This document shows, in pieces, positions 33,652 through 43,867 of a stretch of DNA of 64,000 nt (positions within the stretch are counted from its first letter, which is position 1; each line of letters opens with the position of its first letter). This DNA comes from Myrica gale. Its lineage: Eukaryota > Streptophyta > Magnoliopsida > Fagales > Myricaceae. The translations under genes were made by a program, and so were the position numbers. Below the pieces are notes generated by a model. The model saw nothing but the letters and a program-made list of their open reading frames with translations. It had not been told where the DNA came from and made no database searches. The stretch is from positions 23,175,001-23,239,000 of the forward strand of contig OZ005611.1 in the NCBI GenBank assembly GCA_963930655.1, given 5' to 3'.

Positions 33652-33674
33652 ATATATATATATATATATATATA
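33652..33674 (+). repeat. (AT)n microsatellite
   Basis: Eleven to twelve AT units in intron 3 of the dioxygenase pseudogene. Confidence 0.9.
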
Positions 33675-35077
33675 GAAATCGAAGTGGTTGGAGCATTGAT
33701 ATTGTTATAGAAGCGGGCAAGAAGAAGATTTTTCAAAATGGTTGGACTCCCTACCTCCAAACAATCTCCAACGTTGACAACAAAAGCATCAGGGAGGGGT
33801 TTGATCGGAATCCACATCCCATCTTTGCGTATCTGAAGGCCTTCCGTTTTCATTGACTTGCAGAACGATGGTTAGGCCGCCGGCGTCGGAGTGAGGATTC
33901 AGGCCAATTACAAGCTCGGGTTGCGGACATGGAGGATAATAGCCCATCCTCATGACTTGATACCCTTCTTCGAAGAGCTCTTTCATATCCGTAGCTTCCA
34001 TTCTTAGAGCTTTCGCCATGAGGTCAAGGATTTTCATGGCAAGGTTTTTTTGTTCCGACGAGTAAGCTTCTAAGGTTTCCCTACAAGCAAAGAACATATA
34101 TGCTAATTCATTATTTAGCTCATACACAAAATAATTTTACTTGAATTTGTGTTCAGCTTATTCGGATCAGAGGAAAATGAAGTTATTGAATTCATGAGTA
34201 ACTTCAGGAATTTCGAGAGAGAGAGAGAGAGATCAGGACCTGAATGGGAGAGGGAGCTTGGGGAACAAGTGAGGTTTCCTCAAATCGGTTGGAAGAGTGG
34301 TCATGAGGAACATGTCTCCCCAGTCAAGCTTCTGCTCCTCAGACATAACAAAGGCCGACCCAAAACCCTCGATGTCAACTCGTCCTTCTTGCCAGAATTT
34401 CTTCTTCTCTTCCATCGGAAGATCAAAGAATTCTTGAATGCCCGACTTCACATTCGCCAACAGTGAACTGCTCACTGCATGGTTGATCAACTGTATATAT
34501 ACAATCCTTCTTTTAACACAGCTTACATTTGGAACAAGAGAAGAAATTAGTACAGATAACCGAGACCGGATATTCTCCTGGATTGTAATGTTTACATATG
34601 ATCTGTGTTTTAAGACAATATTGTTCCAGTTCAAATATGTTTGTTCTACAAACGGCAGGGAAAATTAACGAAATTTAATTTCCAAGAATTCTAATTTAAT
34701 AATTTTCTGCTAAGGAACAAGAATTTTTATTTAATTTCCTGGAATATATGTGCTTAGTAAACAAGAAGGACGAAATCCAATGAAAATTTTTAGTAGAAAG
34801 AAAGAGTAATCAGATCTTTTTTTTTATCCCTGAAGCCGGAGACCAGCTGTTGGAGGGGTCCACTACGATGAAACAATTAAAAAGGGAAAAAAACGCAATT
34901 CACAACAAACTTTCATTCTATCTTCCAAGTGGAGTTGGAGAAGTATATTTTATCCTTTTAATTATATTTTTAGTATTTTTTTTAGGACTTTTAATATATT
35001 TGTTTTCACCTAGTCAAACCATCTCTTACTCTTTTAAAAAAATAAATTTTTACAATTTAGTAACTAAGCACGCTGAC

Positions 35078-35309
35078 GATTTAGTCATTATGTTTTATTT
35101 TTATAGTCACTGAAAATATATAGTTGTGACGATTTGGTCTTTCCATCAAATTTTCGTTATTTTTTAATGAAATAGAATGTGGTAAACAAACTAGTCGACC
35201 GCTACTCTGGTTAAAAATTTAACGGAAGTTTGACAGAAAGATCAGATCGTCACAACTATATATTCTCAGTGACCAGATAGTAAAAAAAATAAAACCTAAT
35301 GACTAAATC
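35078..35309. mobile_element. MITE, about 230 bp, arms over 70 bp
   Basis: The left arm gatttagtcattatgttt pairs with the right arm ending gactaaatc; the match continues through agtcactga, atatatagttgtgacgat and into the centre. It lies upstream of the dioxygenase pseudogene exon 2, in its intron 1. Target duplication not resolved because the flanks are homopolymers. Confidence 0.75.
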
Positions 35310-35982
35310 TCAATTTCCCAAAAAAAAAAAAAAGGTGATTCATTATAAGACGTCACTGCCAATCTTCGATGGACTTTAGGTTAAGCTTGCTGAGATGCAT
35401 AGTCCTATCCAAGTGGGCCTTACATATTTCAAAATTTTAATTCCTCTGATGCTTTCTGTGTTGAATCTCTTTGAAGATCAGCAAGATGTGAAGAATAAAT
35501 GTTACGTTTAGAATTCGTCATCTAAAAAAAAAGTTAGATTTAGAATAGTCTCAAATACATGGAGGACATCGGGGAGGAAGGAGACTCGCTCCGATTGCGT
35601 TTAACCCAATTTGAAATTTTCTCTTTTCAAGCAATTAAAAGTTTAAGTTGGTTTGGGGCTTTGGGAGTTGAGAGGTTTCGGGGTTGAGAGAATTGGAAAG
35701 ACTAATGTTCTCGTGCATGTACATACGTACCTGAAAGAAACCCCATTCTTTGCTTGCATAGTGCAACTTCTCCAGCTCAGAGTCCATGGAATCCATGGAA
35801 AGCAATCTTTGCATGTCGATGACTGGAACTTCTGGAGAAGAGGCATTTGATAATATGAGTGGAGGGTCTTGATCTGGCCGCACATATCTTGGCGGAACCT
35901 TAGTCAGAGATGGATCCTTAGCCAGCTCTTGAACAGAAGGCACAAGTATAGAGCTCCCCATATCTGTTTGGTTTTGATCCAT

Positions 35983-37393
35983 AGCTCCAAGAAAACGAAA
36001 AGCCAGACGTCCTCTTAGATTTCTTCTTTCTTTTCTCTCTCCCTGATTTTCTCCTCCGGACATGCAGCTTGTCACCTTTTTATGGTGATGTTTGATACCC
36101 AATATTTCGACCTTTTTACGGTGATGTTTGATATTCAATATTTTAGAGTATTAAAATTTTGAGTAAGTCAAATACACTTTAAAATTTACGACACCTACAC
36201 TAATTATTTTATAAATTTTAATATCTAACTCTTTAAAAAAATTAAAAAATATTCTCTAAAATTTTAACAGCAAACAACTGATTCCTTAAATATTTCCTCT
36301 GTTTCACGACATGAAATAAATAATTAATAGTAAACTACTTTACTTATTAATATTATGAGAGAGAGGGCGGCTTTTTATAAAAAAAAATTTGTATGAATGT
36401 TGTAGTGTAAATTCTTTTAATATTAATAAAAGAGTGTGAGAGTTGGTAAGAAATATTAAACAATATTTTATTCTAGGAACGTATGCAATGACGAATCCCG
36501 CAATCAGACAAATTTGCCAGAAAAACAAAGAGTGCAGTCGAATACTATGTTCCTCAGCCGTGTGTTTGTGGGGTGAACGAGGTAGCAGAAGTTCAGAGAC
36601 AAGACATTTTAGGGGACCAGAATTCTCTGCAGTATCTATGGTATTGCAGGAGGTCGAATAGGAGAGATACACATGAGCATGAGTCTTACAGTGGGACTCA
36701 CACTGTCCGAAAACACTGTTCGGATAAGGACAATGTAGGCCTGTGTCATTCTCTTTCCTCATTTCACCCACGGTATTAGAGCCGGATACCATTTAAGGTG
36801 TATCGGATAAGTCTGTAACAGAACTTTCTCTCTCTTTTTTTTTCTAGAGAACAGAACTTTCCTTTTGTTTTTTTAGTGCATTGACCCACGAGACCGCGGA
36901 ACCCCGGTTAAAGCAAAATGTCGTATTAAATGCACTTTGTATTTTTCGATTAAAGAAAATAGGGTGTTCGGTTGAGTTGTATTTTGAGAATTTTTTGTGT
37001 TTTGAAAATTTTTTGTTGATGTTAACTTTATTGATATGCGTGTTGTATTATTTTTGTCTTATTGTGTCACTGTACTATCTCTTAGGTTTTTTTTTGTATA
37101 GGAATAGAATACACACAAAACAAACAGGATTATGATATGTAATTTATCTTGGTGCCAAAAGACTAAAATGTCCTTAAAAAGGATTAGTGAAAAATCTTAC
37201 TAAAATCTTTAATTTTACGCGCAGGGTTTTGGAAATAGTTAACCCAAAGACAGGTTAGAATTTTAGTTCAATTTGCAAATAATTACACAATATAACGAAA
37301 ATTTGGAAGAAAACTCCTAAGATAAGTAAACCGGAGTTTATATACCACATAGTATATACTATAAGTGTCCACCTCAAATACATAACAATCGTG
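35983..37393. other. Upstream DNA of the dioxygenase relic, no gene
   Basis: No supported reading frame. It contains a short poly(T) insertion at 36829-36849 and several T-rich stretches. The words gtgttcggttgagttgt (about 36966) and acacaaaacaaacag (about 37113) may be the two ends of a small decayed MITE. Confidence 0.35.
36829..36849 (-). mobile_element. Short poly(T) insertion between 12-bp repeats
   Basis: Twenty-one bases, tctctc, a T run, then ctagag, lie between two copies of aacagaactttc (36817-36828 and 36850-36861). On the minus strand it ends ctag followed by a poly(A) run, close to the ends at 24174 and 29640. Confidence 0.4.
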
Positions 37394-37857
37394 CAGGGCC
37401 GGCTCAAGGGTAAGGCAAGTTAGACTGTGGCCTAAGGCCTCACCCCGAGTAAGGCCCCATATAGATTAAAAATAATTTTTTTATTTTTTATTATTAAAAA
37501 TTATTCAAAAATAAAAAGACAACTTAGCAACTTAGCTAAGAAAAAAAAAAGAATGACAAGATGTAATCTTTTCATTTTTTTTATCACGAGTGGATTGATA
37601 TATTTTTTTAGGCCTCCTAATCTATTTTTAGATATTTTTAAACTTTAGTCAAAGAGAAAAAAAATGTCTTATAAATGTCTTAATTATTCTAGTAATGGGG
37701 CTTGATGTCATGTACGAGGGCCTCATAACAAATAATTAATGGAAACTATGAATATTTTATATTAAATTTAATAATTTTCAAATAATTTTAAATATTTTAT
37801 ATAAAAAAGCCTAATAATTTATTTTGCCTTAGGCCCATTTGGTTTGAGCCGGCCCTG
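37394..37857. mobile_element. Non-autonomous hAT-type element, 464 bp
   Basis: Ends are inverted copies: cagggccggctcaa at the left and, read inward from the right, the same 14 bases. Flanks are caatcgtg (37386-37393) and caatagtg (37858-37865), an 8-base target duplication with one difference, as expected for hAT. The inside is AT-rich with the words ggcctaaggc / gccttaggcc near each end. No transposase. Confidence 0.85.
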
Positions 37858-38559
37858 CAATAGTGACTAAGGATACAAAAATGTGAGCAATATTATAGCT
37901 CATTAAAGCTTATAATAAGTGCAACTGGCTAGAGTTAAAGAGTTCAGGAGACAAAAGAGACGCCGTCACAAACCACTAAAAAGAAAATAAATGAAAATGC
38001 TCATGCTTGTCATCGCCACTAGTCAGATCCACTACGTTGTGTCTTGGCGTCATCTGATTAGGGTTCACCGACGCAACCATTGATGTCTGGAAAGAAAATA
38101 TCGGTTCAATCAGTGCGTCCACCAACCCAAAGGCAACCAGCCCGATTAGGGATGAGACCTTGAGGTACCAGTGGCAGGAATGCTCCACTGATATCTCGTA
38201 AGTGTCCGAGACCCATACTCGGAAGTGTATGACCAAGATATAAAGGATCCTGGTCAAGTGTCTAGATCTGCTGCCTTTGAATACTGTCATCATCTGATAA
38301 TATCAACAAATAAGCAAGGTTGTAATTTTGCAATTTTTTTGATATACTTAATAATAGTAATTTTTTTAATAATAATTCATATTTTGGACATTCATATAAT
38401 TGAAAATAGTATAACTGAATGGAAAAGTATTTTGTGGATCTAGTAGTACTACCAATTGCCAATTTCCTTCACAAGTACAGAAACAAAATACCAACAGAAC
38501 AAAAAAAAATGGTATAAGCCAACTGACCACCGGTTTTCGCCCCCACTCCTCTGCCTTTT
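37858..38559. other. Intergenic DNA upstream of a promoter-like site
   Basis: A minus-strand open frame at 37976-38293 (SLIGLVAFGLVDALIEPIF within it) is not recognised and probably fortuitous. Otherwise AT-rich with no feature. Confidence 0.3.
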
Positions 38560-38568
38560 TATAAATAG
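38560..38568 (+). promoter_or_regulatory. TATA box
   Basis: tataaatag, preceded by a C-rich stretch and followed by a CT-rich leader and, about 90 bases on, an ATG at 38659 opening a short frame (MPPFNKVSSLQAWICCRTPE, then a stop a few codons later). It looks like the promoter of the DC1-type gene downstream. Confidence 0.5.
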
Positions 38569-38997
38569 AGCTACAGAACAGAGCAACTCCTCTGTCTTTC
38601 TCCCACTTTCTACCTCCAATCTAGAGTAACTGATTTAGCTCAGCCTGTCAGCTACTCAATATGCCACCATTCAACAAGGTTTCTTCTCTCCAGGCTTGGA
38701 TCTGTTGTCGCACACCCGAATTATATAATGCAATTTAAAGAGAGAGAGACCGAGAGATTTGGAAGAGGCACTTCTAAGGAGGGTCACTCTCTATCCCGAC
38801 GCATTTATTTATAAAGCTATCACTAATCACTGGAGAAACAGGCAGATGGAGACTAAAGCCCTCCTTTACAGGGGTGAATTCGTTCTGGTGGAGAAGAAGA
38901 TTGATGATGAGATCATTTGCCCAGCATGTTAAAAGTACCGCTCTCGTTCGACTAACAGTAGTTACTGGCAGAGTTGGCTCGACAGAGGCGGAGCCAG

Positions 38998-39180
38998 GGG
39001 GTGCCGGTGGGGGCGGCCGCCCCCACTGGCTCCAAAAAAATGCATTAATTTTTTTTTTAAAACGGGCCTGCCCCCACTGGCCCAGCCGCCCAGGCTTGAT
39101 TCCTGGGCCAGTGAGGGCGGGGCTGGGCCAGTGGGGGCGGGACTGGCCCAGCCGGCCAGGCCTGCCCCCACTGCCCAGTG
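38998..39180 (+). repeat. GC-rich subterminal repeats of the hAT element
   Basis: Words ggcccagc, ctgggccagtg and gtgggggcggg recur in both directions, with GC content far above the surroundings. Subterminal repeats in hAT elements usually serve as transposase binding sites; that role is inferred from the family. Confidence 0.65.
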
Positions 39181-40675
39181 ATCTAAAACGCCTCCGGCCC
39201 AATTTAGTCCCTCTGTGGCTGGGCTCAATTTAGTCAGCCCATCTAAAACGCCTCCATGGATTCTAACGATCGATTTTTTTTTCCCCCCTCCAGGCTCCAA
39301 CGACCGCTCCTCTCTCTCTCTCCCTACAATTCTCTCTCTCTCTCTTCCTGCAATACATCCCCCCGATCTCTCTTTGGCCGCGACTCCCGGAGTCTCTCTG
39401 CTACTAAGCATCTCGGCGGCTCGGCCTAACCCGAAGGTATGATTATTTTGCTCTGATTCTCTGAATGTAGAACATTGGGGATTTAGGTCTGTTAATTTGA
39501 TTTGGGGATTTAGGTATCCAAAATTGGACGGAAGTCTATATTTATCGTGTATTTGAGGAAATTACATGATATTGAGTAAGGAAACTCTTGTTTTGATCAA
39601 ACGTCTGAACAAGCATTTGAGTCCATCTTCAAAATCTTGCCTGCACATCTCCAAGTTTTCTAGCTGATATTGCAAATTCTCAACGTCCTCGTCATCAAAT
39701 TGCTTTTTCATGTAAACAGAGTGTAGTACGACTACGACATCCAGCTTGGTGAATTCGTTTGTTTCTGTAACTCTGTTTCTTCTTCCTCACATGCCACTCT
39801 TTTGCTGGGCATTAGGTTCGAAAGTCGAAACCAAAGACCATCCGCTCGGCTTTGAATGTGCCTTCGGCCCACGGGCCCAGAGACAAAGGATATCAAGGAG
39901 ACAAGGACTCGAATACATTTGCAGTGCCCACCACTCCCAGCCGATTCCATTCACAAGAAACAAGAAAATGAATGTGAACAATGAATGTTATTTGATGTGA
40001 ACAATCTGAAATTACAATGAATGTTATTTGATGTTAAACATAAATGGCAATTATGTGATTACTACTTGACATCTTAAGTAGTCAAATGATGCACTTCAAT
40101 TTCACTATATTATATTCAATGTTATGATTTTTCCTTTGGAAGGTTATGTACGAGTACTGGAATATTTTGGCACTCTCTTTTGGATTTTAAGTGTTAAAAA
40201 AGGTGGATTCATAGTGTGTGAAGCAAGGAAAGAGTGAACTATTGCTAATTTCAATAGTTAACCCATTCTGTTCAATAGTTGGTATTGTCAATAATTTGAC
40301 TGTGTTGGTCTCTATTAACCCACTCTGATGCTGTATTTTCTCCCACATTATGACTACAAAAGTTCTTTATTGCCTTGACAAAAAAAACAAGCGCTCATTA
40401 GTGTTCGTGATAGAGGAAAACTTAGTTTGGGCTGGCACCAATCTAATACTAAATGAATTCCTATTACCATTTATGTTTAATGCATTGAAGGGGCTAATCG
40501 TATATCAAATTTTAGTGTTGTCTTCTTTGCTACGTGTGAGATTCCTCAAAGAACTAATGCTTGATTATGAACTATAAATATTGAAAGTATATATCATGCA
40601 ATTGCCGCAGTTGATAGAACATAATGCTCAAAACATCTGATGGAGTAATTATGTTTGTTTTGTTCTTTTTAGATA

Positions 40676-43164
40676 ATGGAGCGGTTTTTTAAGAAAAAGC
40701 CACGAAGCATGGAGTCGTCTAATACTCCTAATGTGGCTACTACTTCTAACGAGGATTCTAGTTCGAAAAGACCTCACCCTTTGTTGAGTTCGAATGATAT
40801 TATTTCCGACCCAGGGTTGCGTAAATCTATTGACTCATATGATGCTAGGATTCAGGATGAAGTCCGTAGAGAGTACTTGACCAAAGGTGTTTTTCAACCT
40901 TGTGGCCATGATTTTCCCAAAAAGAAATTTGGGAAGGATTTGAGGGGTTTTAGGGAGGTGTGGTACAAAGATTATCCTTGGTTAGAATATAGCGTATCAG
41001 AGGATGCAGCTTATTGTTTGTGGTGCTATCTATTTAGGCGACCTAAAGGAGCACAATCCAGGGGAGATGTGTTTATATCTAAGGGATTTAATAATTGGAA
41101 AAAGGCGCTTGAAAGATTTAATGAACATGTAGGCAGACATGATAGTGCTCATAATGAAGCTAGACAAAAATGTGAGGCACTCATGAATCAGCGACAAAGT
41201 GTGTCACACATATTATTTGCACATGGGCACGAGCAAGAGAAGGAATATCGCATTCGATTAACAGCGGTGCTAGATTGCATTCGTTTTCTTTTGGGGCAAG
41301 GATTAGCTTTTCGGGGTCATGATGAGTCTGAGAGTTCATTGAGGCAGGGAAATTTTCGTGAGCTTTTGAAATGGTACAGCTTACGTAAAAAAAAGGTTGC
41401 TAAGACAATTAATCTAAATGCTCCTGGAAACAACCAAATGACTTCTCCAACTATTCAGAAGGAAATGGTGAATGCTTGTGCAGCGTTGACCACACTTGCT
41501 ATCATTAAAGACATCGGGGATGGATTTTTTTCTCTTATGGTTGATGAGTCTCGAGATAGTTCAGTGAAGGAACAAATGGCAGTGGTTTTGAGATATGTGA
41601 ACAAAAGTGGACAGGTGATTGAACGGTTTCTTGGTGTTGAACATGTTACTGACACATGCTCAAAATCTTTAAAAACTGTTATAGACAAATTGTTTGCAAG
41701 ACACGGGTTATCAATATCCAGATTGAGAGGTCAAGGATATGATGGAGCATCAAACATGCGAGGCGAGTTCAATGGATTGAAGTCGCTCATTTTGAGTGAG
41801 AATCGTTCTGCTTTTTATATCTCATTGTTTTGCTCACCAACTACAACTGGTTGTTGTAGCTATTGCAAAGAATAATTTACAAGTTGATGCTTTTTTTAAC
41901 AATGTTTCTCAAATTGTAACTATGGTTGGAGCTTCTTGTAAAAGAAAAGATATTCTTCGGCAATCCCAACATGAGAAGATAGTGGAGCAGTTAGAGAATG
42001 AAGTGATTTCTAGTGGAAGGGGCAAAAATCAAGAAACAAGTCTCGCACGACCAGGTGATACTCATTGATTACTATATCTCATTATAATACTTTATACTAT
42101 TCATTTTTTTTCTTTGTTTATAGGTTTTTAATTTTCATAATATTGTAGGTGATACTCGTTGGGGTTCACACCACATAACAATACTCCGTCTCTTCAGTAT
42201 GTGGTCAGCAGTGATGGAAGTGCTTGAAGGCATAAAAGAGGAAGGTACTCTCTCAGATCAAAGATCAATGGCTATGAATTTAATGGATAAGATGGAAACC
42301 TTTGAATTTGTATTCACTATGCATTTGTTGAAGAACATAATGGGAATTACTAGTGAATTGTCACTGGCATTACAACGAAAGGATCAAGACATTGTTAACG
42401 CTATGTCTTTGGTAAGAGTTGTGAAGACACGGTTGCAAGATTTGAGGGAGACGGGATGGGATGAATTTTTGGAAGAAGTGAAAACTTTTTGTGATACTAA
42501 TGTCATCGTTGTGCCCAATATGGAAGACATTGTACCAACTCGTAGTTCGAGGCGTGAAGGGCAAACAATTACTTATTGGCATCGTTTTCGTGTGGAATTG
42601 TTTTGCCAAGTTATTGATTTGATTTTTCAAGAGATGGATAATCGTTTCAATGAAGCAAATACGGAACTACTTCTTTGCATAGCATGTCTTGATCCAAGGA
42701 ACTCATTCAAGGCATTTGATCATACTAAGTTATATCGTCTTGCTCAATTTTATCCAGATGATTTCTCAGCAGTTGAACTTATACTACTTAGAGATCAGCT
42801 TCAGACCTACATTCAAGATGTTAGAAGCAATGATGATTTTTCTGGGATTCAAGATATTGGAGGTCTTGCTATGAAGATGGTTCAGAGTGGCAAGAATGTT
42901 GTATTTCCATTTGTTTATCGTCTTATTCAGTTAGCATTAGTCTTACCGGTTGCGACTGCAACTGTTGAGAGAGTGTTTTCTGCAATGAAGATTATTAAGA
43001 CTGATTTGCGGAATAGGATGAGAGATGAATGGATGAATGATAGCATGGTAGTATACATTGAGAGGGAAGTTTTTGACACTATTGAAAACGAAGTCATTTT
43101 ACAACGTTTTCAGAAGATGAAGGCCCGTAGGATCCAATTATCATCTCTCAGTATTAGCAAATAG
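40676..43164 (+). pseudogene. hAT transposase (TTF zinc finger, ZMYM1-like), one frameshift
   Basis: Exon 1 40676-42054, exon 2 42149-43164. It opens MERFFKKKPRSMESS. Residues about 70-170 hold a TTF-type zinc finger (AYCLWCYLF, then FNEHVGRHDSAHNEA). The middle carries a DUF4371-like region with MVDESRDSSVKEQMAVVLRY and LRGQGYDGASNMRGEF. Near 41820 one extra base changes the frame; the protein continues in the next frame with CFAHQLQLVVVAIAKNN. The intron (42055-42148) starts and ends with the same word gtgatactc, so the donor and exon 2 start look alike. Exon 2 has GDTRWGSHH and ends with the hAT dimerisation domain: LALVLPVATATVERVFSAMK and RNRMRDEWMNDSMVVYIER. It would catalyse cut-and-paste transposition of this element. 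Confidence 0.92.
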
Positions 43165-43867
43165 TTTAGTAAGTGTATTTTATTATTTTTAATGTTTTTT
43201 GTTCTTAATTTGCGATATTGTAATTTAAGACACTTTTTACATTATATGAATTTTTTTTAGTAATTTTGTCTTAGAAATTCGACCCCCCTCAGTTTATATC
43301 CTAGATACGCCACTGTGGCTCGATCTGCACGAAGAATATAAAGAGCTACTGCAGGAGTTGCTGATTAACCCCAGTCACCCACATCGTCTCTATAAGATGC
43401 ACGAACTTAGTTTTTGCAGTTCTATTTATTCCAAAAGCTCCCGGGGATGCTACTTAGGCTGCAACAAGTGCACTGTATACGTTGATGTTCAATGTGCTTT
43501 TCTGAGTGGAATAATCGAAGACGACGACGAACCCATAGAAGAATGGACAATAGTACTTCAGAGATACGTCCTGTGGGTGGTAACCATGCGGAAGGAAATT
43601 GGAGATATCTAACAATATAATACATTTTTTCTATTTTATTTTAATATAAATTTTATTGACAACAATGATAATTATTGCTCATGCAAGTTCTTTCAAGATG
43701 AGAGGAAGATATTTTGGCTCAGGACGTGATGGCGTTTTTTCTCTCTGGTTTCTCGTGTGGTCTTCGTCCCTGTCTAGTCATCGTTAGCCTTGCTTCCATT
43801 GTTTTTTAGCTGTTGAAAAGTGTTGTTCTATGACCGAGAATTTGCCAATTAGTTTGCTAGAATTGTG

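Larger units (their letters stand above)
33328..35982 (-). pseudogene. SRG1-like 2-oxoglutarate/Fe(II) dioxygenase pseudogene
   Basis: Exons (minus): 35731-35982, 34240-34490, 33755-34080, 33594 down to the Copia insertion at 33328. Start ATG at 35982. Exon 1 has SSILVPSVQELAKDP and VPVIDMQRLLS; exon 2 has INHAVSSSLLANVKSGIQEF and DWGDMFLMTTLP; exon 3 has [20 protein letters not shown] with the iron-binding HSD motif, then [19 protein letters not shown]; exon 4 has the second His in YRSIEHRATVNSEKERLS and ends SYLDVMRIQNE. A one-base gain in an A run near 33855 and a 5-base doubling of taccg near 33570 break the frame. Copia landed within the last codons. Introns are GT-AG. The family hydroxylates or demethylates specialised metabolites; the original substrate cannot be told. 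Confidence 0.88.
38983..43315 (+). mobile_element. Complete hAT element, 4333 bp
   Basis: Ends are cagaggcggagccagg and, on the other strand from the right, cagtggcgtatctagg, a typical hAT pair. A perfect 8-base duplication tggctcga flanks it at 38975-38982 and 43316-43323. It carries one transposase gene (40676-43164), a GC-rich tandem repeat near the left end and about 1.5 kb of leader. The perfect target duplication and a single frame lesion in the transposase suggest a fairly young insertion. Confidence 0.95.
38781..43612 (+). pseudogene. DC1-domain (C1-like) reading frame split by a hAT element
   Basis: The left part (38781-38982) reads RVTLYPDAFIYKAITNHWRN and GEFVLVEKKIDDEIICPAC, then has an in-frame TAA near 38930 and continues YRSRSTNSSYWQSWL. 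The right part (43316-43612) continues in the same frame through the target site: LHEEYKELLQELLINPSHPH, then CYLGCNKCTVYVDVQCAF. The Cys/His spacing of the last part and the HPH motif fit plant divergent C1 (DC1) domain proteins. Removing the hAT and one copy of its 8-base duplication rejoins the frame. One earlier stop means the gene, or at least this exon, may already have been dead. Confidence 0.55.

Noticed and set aside
37976..38293. 105-codon minus-strand frame as a membrane protein
   Set aside because: It has one hydrophobic stretch but no relative, no promoter or splice support, and odd composition at both ends.
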